The translations under genes were made by a program, and so were the position numbers. Under the pieces are notes generated by a model, which saw nothing but the letters and a program-made list of their open reading frames with translations, did no database searches and was not told the DNA's origin. Shown here piece after piece: positions 37,567 through 47,161 of a stretch of DNA of 64,000 nt; within the stretch, counting starts at the first letter, position 1, and each line of letters begins with the position of its first letter. Source of the stretch: Kluyvera ascorbata ATCC 33433 (lineage in GTDB: Bacteria; Pseudomonadota; Gammaproteobacteria; Enterobacterales; Enterobacteriaceae); assembly GCF_000735365.1 (NCBI RefSeq), contig NZ_JMPL01000008.1:1-64000 (forward strand), written 5' to 3'.

Positions 37567-39957
37567 TTAGCGTTTTGCCTGCCAGATGCGTTTCTGATAA
37601 TCGCGGATAGAACGGTCAGAGCTGAACATGCCACAGCGAGCGGTGTTCAGGATTGCCGCACGGGTCCACGCGTCCTGATCGCGGTAGAGCACATCAACCT
37701 GCTTCTGCGCTTCAACATAAGCCGCAAAGTCCGCCATCACCAGGTACGGGTCACCGCCCTGCTTGCCAATGCTGTGCAGCATCTGGTCGAAAGCGTGTTT
37801 GTCGCCGTCGCTGTATTTGCCGCTTTCCAGCTCTTTGAGCACCGCGTCCAGCAGCTTGTCGGCTTTACGCCATTTCAGCGGATCGTAGCCTTTGGTTTTA
37901 AGTTCTTTCACCTGCTCGACGGTATGGCCGAAGATAAAGATGTTCTCAGAACCGACCTGCTCGGCGATTTCCACGTTCGCACCGTCCAGCGTACCGACGG
38001 TCAGCGCGCCGTTGAGCGCCAGCTTCATGTTGCCGGTACCGGAAGCTTCTTTACCCGCCGTGGAGATCTGCTCAGAGACATCCGCCGCCGGAATCAGCAT
38101 CTCCGCCGCGGACACACAGTAATCCGGCAGGAAGACCACTTTCAGCTTATCGCCCACTTTCGGGTCGTTGTTGACGGCTTCGGCCACTTTGTTGATAGCA
38201 AAGATAATGTTCTTCGCCAGATAGTAGCCCGGTGCCGCCTTCGCCCCGAACAGGAACACGCGCGGTACGCGGTCGGCCTCTGGGTTTTCACGGATTTCTT
38301 TGTACAGCGCCAGAATGTGCAGCAGGTTCAGATGCTGACGTTTGTACTCGTGCAGGCGTTTGATTTGAATATCAAAAATCGCGTTGCTGGAGATCTCAAT
38401 ACCGGTGCGTGCCTTAACAAACTTCACCAGGCGCTCTTTGTTCGCCAGCTTGATGTCGCGGTACTGCTTACGGAACTTCGCATCGTCCGCATATTTTTCC
38501 AGATTGATCAGCTGATCGAGATCGTTCGCCCACTCTTTTTTCAGCGATTTATCCAGCAGCGCGGCAAGCGCCGGGTTGCACTGTTTGATCCAGCGACGCG
38601 GCGTGATGCCGTTGGTCACGTTGTGGAAACGGTTCGGCCAAAGCTGGTGATACTCCGGGAACAGGTCTTTCACTACCAGGTCAGAGTGCAGCGCTGCGAC
38701 ACCGTTAACCGCAAAACCGCTCACCACGCACATGTTCGCCATGCGCACCTGCTTGTTGTGCACCACGGCAAGTTTCGCCCAGACGGCTTCATCGCCCGGC
38801 CAGGTGGCATCAACCAGCTTCTTAAAGCGGTCGTTAATTTCTTTGATAATCTGCATGTGACGCGGCAGCAGCGCTTTCACCAGTTTCTCATCCCAGCACT
38901 CCAGCGCTTCTGGCATCAGGGTGTGGTTGGTGTAGGCGAAGGTTTTGCTGGTAATCGCCCACGCATCGTCCCAGCTCATCTGGTGCTCATCAATCAGCAC
39001 GCGCAGCAGTTCAGGAATGGCGATGGTTGGGTGCGTATCATTAAGCTGGATCACTTCAAAATCAGCCAGTTCATGCAGCTTACGGCCCGCCAGATGGTGA
39101 CGGCGCAGAATGTCAGCCACGGAGCAGGCGCACTGGAAGTACTGCTGCATCAGGCGCAGCTTTTTACCCGCGGTGTGGTTGTCGTTCGGGTACAGCACTT
39201 TGGTCAGCTTTTCGGCGTCGATACCCTGCTGCTCAGCGCGCAGGAAATCACCGTCATTGAATTTGGTCAGGTTAAATGGATGCGCGTGCTTGGCCTGCCA
39301 CAGACGCAGCGGCTGCGCTACGCCGTTACGGTAACCCAGCACCGGCAGATCCCAGGCTTCACCGGTAATGGTGAACGCCGGCTGCCATTCCCCTTTGACA
39401 ACTTTACCGCCAATGCCCACCTGCACGTCCAGCGCGGCGTTATGACGGAACCACGGGTAGCTGCCGCGCTGCCAGTCATCCGGCGCTTCCATCTGATGAC
39501 CGTCGTCGAAGGACTGACGGAACAGGCCATATTGATAATTCAGACCATAGCCAGTCGCCGACTGGCCCACGGTCGCCATCGAGTCAAGGAAGCAGGCGGC
39601 CAGACGGCCCAGACCACCGTTGCCTAGCGCCGGGTCAGTCTCTTCTTCCAGCAGATCGGTCAGGTTGATGTTGTAGGCTTTCAGCGCGTCGCTCACTCCT
39701 TCGTACCAGCCGAGGTTAAGCAGGTTGTTGCCGGTCAGGCGGCCAATCAGGAACTCCATTGAAATGTAGTTCACGTGGCGCTGACCTTTCTCCGGCTTCG
39801 CTACCGGCTGCGCGGAGAGCTGTTCTGCCAGCGCACCGCTCACAGCCTGCCACCACTGGTGGGACGTCATCTCGGTGGCGGCCTGCAAGCCAAATCGCTG
39901 CCACTGACGCGTCAGGGCAGCCTGGAATGAATCGTGATTGAAAGTAGGCTGTGACAT
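37567..39957 (-). CDS. malP: Maltodextrin phosphorylase
   Basis: Pyridoxal-phosphate enzyme (GT35) releasing glucose-1-phosphate from maltodextrins. The 796-residue protein has the GT35 segments [34 protein letters not shown] and the PLP-lysine motif [20 protein letters not shown] 39957 is used because it gives the conserved MSQPTF start (E. coli length 797); an open extension 43 codons upstream covers the MalT boxes and cannot be coding. It is paralogous to glgP at 51.7 kb. Confidence 0.98.
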   Translation of the reverse strand: MSQPTFNHDSFQAALTRQWQRFGLQAATEMTSHQWWQAVSGALAEQLSAQPVAKPEKGQRHVNYISMEFLIGRLTGNNLLNLGWYEGVSDALKAYNINLTDLLEEETDPALGNGGLGRLAACFLDSMATVGQSATGYGLNYQYGLFRQSFDDGHQMEAPDDWQRGSYPWFRHNAALDVQVGIGGKVVKGEWQPAFTITGEAWDLPVLGYRNGVAQPLRLWQAKHAHPFNLTKFNDGDFLRAEQQGIDAEKLTKVLYPNDNHTAGKKLRLMQQYFQCACSVADILRRHHLAGRKLHELADFEVIQLNDTHPTIAIPELLRVLIDEHQMSWDDAWAITSKTFAYTNHTLMPEALECWDEKLVKALLPRHMQIIKEINDRFKKLVDATWPGDEAVWAKLAVVHNKQVRMANMCVVSGFAVNGVAALHSDLVVKDLFPEYHQLWPNRFHNVTNGITPRRWIKQCNPALAALLDKSLKKEWANDLDQLINLEKYADDAKFRKQYRDIKLANKERLVKFVKARTGIEISSNAIFDIQIKRLHEYKRQHLNLLHILALYKEIRENPEADRVPRVFLFGAKAAPGYYLAKNIIFAINKVAEAVNNDPKVGDKLKVVFLPDYCVSAAEMLIPAADVSEQISTAGKEASGTGNMKLALNGALTVGTLDGANVEIAEQVGSENIFIFGHTVEQVKELKTKGYDPLKWRKADKLLDAVLKELESGKYSDGDKHAFDQMLHSIGKQGGDPYLVMADFAAYVEAQKQVDVLYRDQDAWTRAAILNTARCGMFSSDRSIRDYQKRIWQAKR

Positions 39958-40019
39958 AGCGAATTCGAATCCTTTTACATAGACATTGGCGTTAGTGTGC
40001 CTGGCTGAATGAGGGACTT

Positions 40020-40064
40020 CCTCATCCCGTCCAGGATTAGACAGGGAGGAGTCGCAGGGATGAG
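40020..40064 (-). promoter_or_regulatory. MalT boxes of the malPQ promoter
   Basis: Three copies of the MalT box core GGA(T/G)GA: GGGATGAGG on the minus strand (40020-40028), and GGGAGGAG (40044-40051) and GGGATGAG (40057-40064) on the plus strand. The box nearest malP has the opposite orientation to the two distal ones, the arrangement known for E. coli malPp. MalT with maltotriose and ATP activates from these. Confidence 0.8.
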
Positions 40065-40436
40065 CGAAAAGTGTGATCACCGCCACTATAACGTTAGCCG
40101 TTGGCGGTAATTTCGCTCAACTTTCATACAGCAAGGAGCATCCTTGTTCAGGAGGTCAGTGTCGCGGATCGCATCAAAGATATCTTCGGGCCGGGTCATA
40201 AAATGAAATGGCGTTTTGCGATAAATATGTAAATAAGGAAATGATTTCGTCACTAAATAAGCAACAAATTAATACGTATTATTTCTACGGAAATTTACGT
40301 GAACTGAATTTTTTTTAACGCCATTTATTTGAGTTCTTCCTCAAATATTATTTCACTCGTAACTACAACAGGTTATGTAAGCCAAGGTTTACGCACCCTG
40401 AGCGGCATTCTACGAAGATGGCATTAAATAGAAAAA

Positions 40437-40456
40437 ATTGTGACATATAGCAAATT
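40437..40456 (+). promoter_or_regulatory. CRP-cAMP site of malT
   Basis: ATTGTGACATATAGCAAATT has the TGTGA half exactly and a weaker GCAAA second half, with N6 between. It lies about 130 bp before malT and closely resembles the CRP site known at the E. coli malT promoter, including the following AAATTAGA. Confidence 0.75.
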
Positions 40457-40577
40457 AGAAGACATCAAAACAGGACATAACTTGCAATACATAGTCATTT
40501 GACCGACCTTTGTATGGATTAATTACGAAGCGCAAAAAAAATCTCGTTTTCCAATCCTCACAGTGAAGTGATTAGCT

Positions 40578-43283
40578 ATGTTGATTCCGTCAAAACTCAG
40601 TCGACCCGTCCGTCTCGATCACACCGTGATTCGCGACAGGCTGTTGGCGAAACTTTCCGGCGCGAACAATTATCGTCTGGCGCTGATTACCAGTCCGGCT
40701 GGCTATGGAAAGACAACGCTTATTTCACAATGGGCAGCAGGGATGAGCGACCTGGGCTGGTATTCTCTCGATGAAGGCGATAACCAGCAGGAACGTTTTG
40801 CCAGTTACCTCATTGCCGCTATCCAGCAGGCAACTGGAGGACACTGCGAGGCCAGCGAAAATATGGTGCAAAAGCGCCAGTACGCCAGCCTGAGCTCCCT
40901 ATTCTCTCAGCTATTCATTGAATTAAGCGAATGGCAGCGACCGCTATACCTGGTCATTGATGACTATCACCTGATAACGAACCCTGTCATCCACGACGCG
41001 ATGCGCTTTTTCCTGCGTCATCAGCCAGAAAATCTGACGCTGGTGGTGCTGTCACGTAACCTGCCGCAGTTGGGTATTGCCAACCTTCGCGTGCGTGACC
41101 AACTGCTGGAAATTGGCAGCCAACAGCTGTCGTTTACTCATGCAGAAACCAAACAGTTCTTCGACTGCCGCTTAGCTGCGCCGATTGAGGCCGCAGAAAG
41201 CAGCCGTCTGTGCGATGACGTTGCCGGCTGGGCCACCGCGCTTCAGCTGATTGCGCTCTCCGCACGTCAGCGTAACAACGCCACGCAGCACTCCGCGCGT
41301 CGTCTGGCAGGCATTAACGCCAGCCATCTGTCCGATTATCTGGTGGATGAAGTGCTGGATAACGTTGATCCAGAGACCCGCAACTTCCTGCTGAAAAGCT
41401 CGCTGCTACGTTCAATGAACGACTCGCTGATCGCCCGGGTAACCGGTGAAGAGAATGGTCAGATGCGTCTGGAAGAAATTGAGCGTCAGGGGCTGTTTGT
41501 GCAGCGCATGGATAATTCCGGCGAGTGGTTCAACTACCACCCGCTGTTTTGTAGTTTCCTGCGCCAACGCTGCCAGTGGGAACTGGCCGCCGAGCTGCCG
41601 GACATTCACCGCGCGGCGGCGGAAAGCTGGATGGCGCAAGGCTTCCCAAGCGAGGCCATTCATCACGCGCTGGCGGCGGGCGACCCAACCATGCTGCGCG
41701 ATATTCTGCTCAACCACGCCTGGGGCCTGTTCCACCATAGCGAACTGGCTCTACTGGAAGAGTCACTCTCGGCTCTGCCGTGGGAAAGCCTGCTGGAGAA
41801 CCCGCGCCTGGTGCTGCTGCAAGCCTGGCTGATGCAGAGCCAGCACCGCTACAGCGAAGTCAACACCCTGCTGGCCCGCGCCGAGCAGGAGATGACCTTT
41901 GAAATGGACTCCTCCCTGCACGGCGATTTCAACGCCCTGCGCGCCCAGGTGGCGATTAACGACGGTGACCAGGACGAAGCGGAACGCCTGTCTACGGTCG
42001 CGCTCGAAGAGCTGCCGCTGGCGAACTTTTATAGCCGCATCGTTGCCACCTCGGTACACGGTGAGGTGCTGCATTGCAAAGGTCTGCTGAGCCAGTCTAT
42101 TGCCGTGATGCAGCAAACCGAACAGATGGCGCGCCGCCATGATATCTGGCATTACGCGCTGTGGAGCCTTATCCAGCAAAGCGAAATCCTGTTTGCTCAG
42201 GGCTTCCTGCAGGCTGCCTGGGAGTGTCAGGAAAAAGGCTTCCAGCTGATCCACGAGCAGCATCTTGAACAGCTACCGATGCATGAATTCCTGCTGCGCA
42301 TCCGCGCGCAGCTGCTGTGGGCCTGGGCGCGTCTCGATGAAGCCGAAACCGCTGCACGAACCGGTATCGAAGTGTTGAGCGGCTTCCAGCCGCAGCAGCA
42401 GCTCCAGTGTCTGACGCTACAGGTACAGTGCTCGCTGGCGCGCGGCGACCTGGATAATGCCCGCAATCACCTGAACCGCCTTGAAAACCTGCTCGGTAAC
42501 GGCGCGTACCACAGCGATTGGGTCTCCAACGCCGATAAAGTACGGGTCATTTACTGGCAGATGGTTGGCGACAAAAAAGCGGCGGCTAACTGGCTGCGCC
42601 ATACGCCAAAGCCGGAGTTTGCCAATAACCACTTCCTGCAGGGCCAGTGGCGTAACATCGCCCGTGCGCAGATCCTGCTTGGCGAGTTCGACTCCGCCGA
42701 GATGGTGCTGGAAGAGTTAAACGAAAACGCGCGCGCGCTGCGCTTAATGAGCGATCTCAACCGCAACCTGCTGCTGCTCAACCAGCTGCACTGGCAGGCG
42801 GGTAACAAGAATGAAGCCCAGCGCGTACTGCTGGAAGCGTTGCAGCTTGCTAACCGCACCGGGTTTATCAGTCACTTCGTGATTGAAGGTGAAGCGATGG
42901 CGCAGCAGCTACGTCAGCTAATTCAGCTCAATACGCTGCCGGAGCTCGACCAGCACCGCGCCCAGCGCATTCTGCGTGAGATTAACCAGCACCACCGTCA
43001 CAAGTTTGCCCACTTCGATGAAAGCTTCGTCGAACGCCTGCTGAATCATCCGGAAGTGCCGGAGCTTATCCGCACCAGCCCGCTCACCCAGCGTGAGTGG
43101 CAGGTTCTGGGGCTTATCTACTCGGGCTACAGCAACGAGCAGATTGCCGGCGAGCTGGATGTGGCGGCAACCACCATCAAAACGCATATCCGCAATCTCT
43201 ATCAGAAGCTCGGCGTGGCGCACCGTCAGGACGCGGTACTGCACGCGCAGAACTTGCTGAAGATGATGGGCTACGGCGTGTAA
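40578..43283 (+). CDS. malT: Maltose regulon activator MalT
   Basis: STAND-family ATP-dependent activator of the maltose genes. The 901-residue protein has a P-loop GYGKTT at 42-47, a Walker-B-like LVIDDYH, a long helical-repeat sensor (about 430-810) that binds maltotriose, and a C-terminal LuxR helix-turn-helix (about 829-894) with [22 protein letters not shown]. Length equals E. coli MalT. It is divergent from malPQ. Expression is expected to need CRP-cAMP. Confidence 0.98.
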   Translation: MLIPSKLSRPVRLDHTVIRDRLLAKLSGANNYRLALITSPAGYGKTTLISQWAAGMSDLGWYSLDEGDNQQERFASYLIAAIQQATGGHCEASENMVQKRQYASLSSLFSQLFIELSEWQRPLYLVIDDYHLITNPVIHDAMRFFLRHQPENLTLVVLSRNLPQLGIANLRVRDQLLEIGSQQLSFTHAETKQFFDCRLAAPIEAAESSRLCDDVAGWATALQLIALSARQRNNATQHSARRLAGINASHLSDYLVDEVLDNVDPETRNFLLKSSLLRSMNDSLIARVTGEENGQMRLEEIERQGLFVQRMDNSGEWFNYHPLFCSFLRQRCQWELAAELPDIHRAAAESWMAQGFPSEAIHHALAAGDPTMLRDILLNHAWGLFHHSELALLEESLSALPWESLLENPRLVLLQAWLMQSQHRYSEVNTLLARAEQEMTFEMDSSLHGDFNALRAQVAINDGDQDEAERLSTVALEELPLANFYSRIVATSVHGEVLHCKGLLSQSIAVMQQTEQMARRHDIWHYALWSLIQQSEILFAQGFLQAAWECQEKGFQLIHEQHLEQLPMHEFLLRIRAQLLWAWARLDEAETAARTGIEVLSGFQPQQQLQCLTLQVQCSLARGDLDNARNHLNRLENLLGNGAYHSDWVSNADKVRVIYWQMVGDKKAAANWLRHTPKPEFANNHFLQGQWRNIARAQILLGEFDSAEMVLEELNENARALRLMSDLNRNLLLLNQLHWQAGNKNEAQRVLLEALQLANRTGFISHFVIEGEAMAQQLRQLIQLNTLPELDQHRAQRILREINQHHRHKFAHFDESFVERLLNHPEVPELIRTSPLTQREWQVLGLIYSGYSNEQIAGELDVAATTIKTHIRNLYQKLGVAHRQDAVLHAQNLLKMMGYGV

Positions 43284-43288
43284 TTTGT

Positions 43289-43350
43289 GCCTGATGGTGC
43301 GGTACTTATCGGGCCTACATACGTTGTAGCCCCGATAAGACGTGGCTTAC
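43289..43350. repeat. REP/BIME element after malT
   Basis: GCCTGATGGTGCGGTACTTA with TCGGGCCTAC, then GTAGCCCCGATAAGACGTGG. This is a different type from the other palindromes in the window and closer to the classic E. coli REP (GCCTGATGCG...TATCAGGCCTAC). Confidence 0.65.
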
Positions 43351-43487
43351 ATAAAATAGCAAAGAGATAGCTGCGTCACATTAGAGAATTAACATAAGCC
43401 CAAAGTGAAAAATTAGAATACTCAGGCTGAAGGCCACCTTTTATAAATAGTGTCGTATGTTGGCACGTAATAATAAAAGGTGACCCT

Positions 43488-44855
43488 ATGTCGGCATTAA
43501 CCGAAAAAATCAGTAACAAAGAGAAGTTTGGATTTGGCCTGGGCGATGCCGCCAGCCATATCGTATTCGACTCTTCCGTTGCCATTCTTGCTTATTTCTA
43601 TACGAATATCTATGGATTACCCCCGGCGGTAATGGGGACATTATTTTTAGTTGTCAGGGTATTGGACGCCATTACCGACCCGATTATGGGCGCAATTGCT
43701 GACCAGACCAAAAGCCGCTGGGGCCGTTTCCGCCCATGGTTGCTGATTATTTGCGTTCCGTTTGCCGTTAGCTGCGTACTGGTATATTCCACGCCAAACT
43801 TCGAACAAACCGGGAAAATTGTCTACGCCGTTATTGCCTATATATTTATGACCCTTATGTATACGGCAATTAATATTCCATACTGCTCGCTGGGCGCGGC
43901 TATTACCGCAGACCCACGAGAAAACCTCTCCCTGCAATCCTGGCGCTTTGCCGTCGCACCAATTGGCGGCGCAATGGGTACCGCGCTAATCCTACCGCTG
44001 GCAGACCTGATTGCTCCCGGCGACAGAGCGACCGGTATGCAGTGGGCGATGGGGATTTTCGGCGTTATCGGCTGCATCATGTTCCTGATCTGCTTTATGA
44101 CCACCCGCGAACGTATTACGCCGGTGAAAGAGGAGAACCTGAACATTTTGCGCGATGTGCGCATTCTGATGAAAAACGATCAGTGGTGCGTGCTGTCGGT
44201 ATATAACCTGGCAATGCTCTGTGGCGTCGTGGTTCGCGGTAGCCTGCTGGTTTATTTCGTACAATATATTTTGCAACAAGGCAGCAGCGTTATTTCCATT
44301 TTTATGCTAGCCACCACTATTGCCGCCGTCGTTGGCAGCCTGATGGCAAAATATATTGGCTCGTGGATGTGTAAAATCCGCGCCTCGGTGTGGGTTAATA
44401 TCCTCAGCGCGTTATTTGGTTTGCTGTTCCTTGTACTGCCAACAGAATACTGGATGCCCGCGTTTATCGTCCACGTCGTCCTTAATATTCTTCAGGGCAT
44501 TAACGCTCCGCTGCAGTGGTCCATGATTACCGATGCAAATAACTACGGTGAATGGAAAACCCAGCGTCGTATTACCGGCATGAACGTGGCAGCAAATATC
44601 TTTATTATCAAACTGGGTGTCGCCATCGGCGGTGCGTTAACCGGCTGGGGCCTGGCGTTCTATGGGTATCAGGCGGGGGTTGAGCAACAATCAGCGGAAG
44701 CCATCCGCGGGGTATTAATCCTGTTTACGGTACTACCGGCCATCTTCTATCTGATTACCGCTATCTCTATCCGCTACTACCGCCTGACGGAAGACCGCAT
44801 GAACCATATCGTGGCCGATCTCAGCGAAGGTAAATTCCAGCAGCAGATGTCTTAA
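43488..44855 (+). CDS. GPH-family sugar:cation symporter
   Basis: Predicted inner-membrane importer of a glycoside, pentoside or hexuronide (MelB/YicJ/YihO superfamily). The 455-residue protein has about 12 hydrophobic spans; GPH landmarks include LGDAASHIVFD, VRVLDAITDPIMG, the loop 2-3 sequence KSRWGRFRPWLL and AITADPRENLSL. AAAGGTGACCCT precedes the ATG. No glycosidase or dedicated regulator is adjacent, so the substrate cannot be assigned. It sits where E. coli has rtcBA/rtcR, between malT and glpR. The upstream region and parts of the gene are less GC-rich than the neighbours, consistent with acquisition. Confidence 0.85.
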   Translation: MSALTEKISNKEKFGFGLGDAASHIVFDSSVAILAYFYTNIYGLPPAVMGTLFLVVRVLDAITDPIMGAIADQTKSRWGRFRPWLLIICVPFAVSCVLVYSTPNFEQTGKIVYAVIAYIFMTLMYTAINIPYCSLGAAITADPRENLSLQSWRFAVAPIGGAMGTALILPLADLIAPGDRATGMQWAMGIFGVIGCIMFLICFMTTRERITPVKEENLNILRDVRILMKNDQWCVLSVYNLAMLCGVVVRGSLLVYFVQYILQQGSSVISIFMLATTIAAVVGSLMAKYIGSWMCKIRASVWVNILSALFGLLFLVLPTEYWMPAFIVHVVLNILQGINAPLQWSMITDANNYGEWKTQRRITGMNVAANIFIIKLGVAIGGALTGWGLAFYGYQAGVEQQSAEAIRGVLILFTVLPAIFYLITAISIRYYRLTEDRMNHIVADLSEGKFQQQMS

Positions 44856-44857
44856 AA

Positions 44858-44892
44858 TGTAGCCCGGCATCACGTCGTGACGCCGGGCTACA
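44858..44892. repeat. 35-bp palindrome between the GPH transporter and glpR
   Basis: TGTAGCCCGGCATCACG-T-CGTGACGCCGGGCTACA: near-perfect 17-bp arms (one mismatch pair) with a single central base. Same GTAGCCCGGC core as the main repeat family, and placed between convergent genes, where it may end both transcripts. Confidence 0.75.
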
Positions 44893-44896
44893 AGAT

Positions 44897-45655
44897 TCAG
44901 CATAGCTCTAGCTGCACATCATTTTCCGCAATTACCTGCATCACGCCCGGCGGTGGCAAAACGTCGGTAAAGACGGCGTCCACCAGACTGATGCTGCCCA
45001 TGTTCACCATCGCGTTACGACCAAATTTCGAATGGTCGACGACCAGAATCACGTGGCGGGAGTTGTCGATAATCGCGCGCTTGGTACGCACCTCGTGGTA
45101 GTCAAACTCCAGCAGCGAACCGTCGCTGTCGATACCGCTTATCCCCAGAATGCCAAAATCCAGGCGGAACTGGGAGATAAAGTCGAGCGTCGCTTCCCCG
45201 ATGATCCCACCGTCCCGGCTGCGCAGTTCGCCGCCAGCCAGGATAATGCGGAAATCTTCTTTCACCATCAGCGTGTTGGCCACGTTCAGGTTGTTGGTCA
45301 CAATACGCAGATCGCTGTGATTAAGCAGCGCATGAGCCACCGCTTCCGGCGTGGTGCCGATATCGATAAACAGCGCGGAGCCGTTCGGGATCTGGCTTGC
45401 CACCTTCTGGGCAATACGCTCTTTTTCTAACGCCAGGGTCGCCTTACGGTCATGCCAGGAGGCGTTCACCGAGCTGGACGGCAGCGCCGCACCACCGTGG
45501 TGACGCAGGATCTTTTTCTGATCCGCAAGGTCATTCAAATCACGACGAATGGTCTGTGGGCTTACGGAAAAATGCTCCACCAGCTCTTCGGTACTCACGT
45601 ACCCCTGAAGTTTTACCAGCTCGATTATCGCGTCATGACGTTGTGTTTGTTTCAT
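44897..45655 (-). CDS. glpR: Glycerol-3-phosphate regulon repressor
   Basis: DeoR-family repressor of glp genes, released by glycerol-3-phosphate. The 252-residue protein has an N-terminal DeoR helix-turn-helix with GYVSTEELVEHFSVSPQTIRRDL (about 19-41) and a C-terminal sugar-phosphate-binding domain with IGTTPEAVAHAL. The frame is fully intact, unlike some E. coli K-12 lines. It lies 17 nt after glpG. Targets are visible at 47107-47146. Confidence 0.97.
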   Translation of the reverse strand: MKQTQRHDAIIELVKLQGYVSTEELVEHFSVSPQTIRRDLNDLADQKKILRHHGGAALPSSSVNASWHDRKATLALEKERIAQKVASQIPNGSALFIDIGTTPEAVAHALLNHSDLRIVTNNLNVANTLMVKEDFRIILAGGELRSRDGGIIGEATLDFISQFRLDFGILGISGIDSDGSLLEFDYHEVRTKRAIIDNSRHVILVVDHSKFGRNAMVNMGSISLVDAVFTDVLPPPGVMQVIAENDVQLELC

Positions 45656-45672
45656 GATGAATCCCTGGAAAA

Positions 45673-46503
45673 TTATGCTCGCTTGCGCACATTAATCGTA
45701 TCGACGAAGGCCATAGCCAGGCCAATCACCAGCCCGGTGACGTGCGCGCCGTTCGCAATGGACATCCCAAAAACGTTAAACCATCCGGCAACCAGCCAGA
45801 TGAGTGAAAACATAATCAGCCCGCGCGGCAGGAAAATACCGCTCTGCGGGTCACGCTCGCCGCGCAGCCAGGCATAGCCCATTAAGGCATACACCACACC
45901 GGAAAGGCCACCAAACCACGGGCCACTGAACTGGTGCTGAATAAAGCCGCTCAGCAACGCGCTTATCACGGTAATCACCACCAGTTTGCCGCTGCCAATG
46001 CGCTTTTCAACCGCACCGCCGAGGTACCACCACCATAGCAGGTTGAAGAGGATATGGACGAATGAGAAATGCATTAACGCGTGGGTAAAGTAGCGCCAGA
46101 GCTCAAATTTCAGCGAATCATCGTACGGCCAGGCAAGCCAGATCATCACCGCCTGATCGCCCAGCACGCTCATCAGGATAAACACCAGAATGCAGGCGGC
46201 CATGATGGTCATCGTCACCGGACCAGCACCGGCCTTTAGCGCGGCCAGGAAAGGGAAACGACGGTAGTGCAGGCCACTGTTGGTCTGCCCGGATTGCCAG
46301 CTTGCCGCCAGATAACGCGGGTCGGCCGGATTCGCCAGAAAACGTTCCAGCTCTTCGCGTACGCGCGTTTCCTGCGATTCATCGGAAAGCCAGACATCGC
46401 TTCGCGCATGCTGCTGGATAGTCAGAATAACGCCCTGTGTTGCCATATAGTCAACAAAAGCCTGGGCAACACGAGGGTTGGTAAAAGAGGTGATCATCAA
46501 CAT
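45673..46503 (-). CDS. glpG: Rhomboid intramembrane serine protease
   Basis: Cleaves transmembrane helices of other membrane proteins. The 276-residue protein has a cytoplasmic N-domain (1-~90), six spans, the [12 protein letters not shown] and [14 protein letters not shown] segments and the catalytic dyad Ser201 ([13 protein letters not shown]) and His254 (NGAHVTG), at the same numbers as in E. coli. The ATG at 46503 gives the E. coli length and start; an upstream ATG adds 8 residues. Between glpE and glpR. Confidence 0.97.
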   Translation of the reverse strand: MLMITSFTNPRVAQAFVDYMATQGVILTIQQHARSDVWLSDESQETRVREELERFLANPADPRYLAASWQSGQTNSGLHYRRFPFLAALKAGAGPVTMTIMAACILVFILMSVLGDQAVMIWLAWPYDDSLKFELWRYFTHALMHFSFVHILFNLLWWWYLGGAVEKRIGSGKLVVITVISALLSGFIQHQFSGPWFGGLSGVVYALMGYAWLRGERDPQSGIFLPRGLIMFSLIWLVAGWFNVFGMSIANGAHVTGLVIGLAMAFVDTINVRKRA

Positions 46504-46624
46504 CAGCAGGTCGCTTCTATTCCACACAAAAGGGGACAGTATATACCCAAACCCTTACGGATGCGTTGCAGCGGCGTGCAAAGGCCGCCCAACGGGAGAC
46601 GGCATCTGGAAGGGAAAAACGAGT

Positions 46625-46960
46625 TCAGTCCTGGAAACCGGCGTGTACCACTTCAGCTGGGAAGTGGCGATGCCAGGCATCAAAGCCACCGTCGACACTG
46701 TAAACCTGGTCGTAGCCTTGTTGTAGCAGGTACTGCGCCGCGCCTTTACTGCTGTTGCCGTGATAGCACATCACCATCACCGGGGTTTCGAAATCGTTAT
46801 CGCGCATAAACGCGCCAAGCGTGTCGTTGGTCAGATGGAATGCGCCTGGGGTATGACCCATGGCAAAGCTCTGCGGGTCGCGAATATCCACCAGCACCGC
46901 ATTATTCTGCTGAAGCTTCTGGTGCGCCTGTTCTACGTTAATACATTCAAACTGATCCAT
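46625..46960 (-). CDS. glpE: Thiosulfate sulfurtransferase GlpE (rhodanese)
   Basis: Single-domain cytosolic rhodanese that moves sulfane sulfur from thiosulfate to acceptors such as thioredoxin or cyanide. The 111-residue protein has the CH2A-type [17 protein letters not shown] stretch and the active-site loop with Cys65 (CYHGNSSKG). E. coli GlpE is 108 residues. First gene of glpEGR, divergent from glpD. The gap to glpG is 121 bp, with nothing recognised in it. Confidence 0.96.
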   Translation of the reverse strand: MDQFECINVEQAHQKLQQNNAVLVDIRDPQSFAMGHTPGAFHLTNDTLGAFMRDNDFETPVMVMCYHGNSSKGAAQYLLQQGYDQVYSVDGGFDAWHRHFPAEVVHAGFQD

Positions 46961-47045
46961 GGTGCTCTCTTATCGTTATGGCAGGTGTCTTGCTGACGAC
47001 ATTTTACCGCCAAGTGTACGTCTTCACGGTACGTAAACGCCAATA

Positions 47046-47061
47046 TGTTATGCACATCACT
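47046..47061. promoter_or_regulatory. Possible CRP site between glpE and glpD
   Basis: TGTTA-TGCACA-TCACT matches TGTGA-N6-TCACA at 8 of 10 positions, about 100 bp before glpD and 86 bp before glpE. CRP control of glpD is known in E. coli. Confidence 0.5.
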
Positions 47062-47106
47062 CTAAAATGTTTTTTCTATGTTACCAAAAGCGCGTTTACT
47101 TGCTAT

Positions 47107-47146
47107 TATGAGCGATAACGAACATTAATGAGCTATAACGAAAGTC
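47107..47146. promoter_or_regulatory. Tandem GlpR operators of glpD
   Basis: Two 20-bp sites in tandem: TATGAGCGATAACGAACATT (47107-47126) and AATGAGCTATAACGAAAGTC (47127-47146). Both match the GlpR half-site pair around a central AACGA and overlap the probable start of transcription just after a TATTAT -10 (47104-47109). They end 15 bp before the glpD start codon. Confidence 0.8.
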
Positions 47147-47161
47147 TCAGAGGTAGCAATA

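Larger units (their letters stand above)
39958..40577. other. malP-malT divergent control region
   Basis: 620 bp with no gene. The malP side holds three MalT-like boxes (40020-40064). The malT side holds a CRP site (40437-40456). The middle (about 40200-40400) is AT-rich, which may matter for H-NS or bending proteins, but no specific site was recognised there. Confidence 0.7.

Noticed and set aside
37774-39627. 617-codon open frame on the plus strand inside malP
   Set aside because: Antisense shadow of the conserved phosphorylase frame; its His/Arg/Val-rich composition is typical for a mirror frame. The matching glgP region has a similar antisense frame at 51687-52607.
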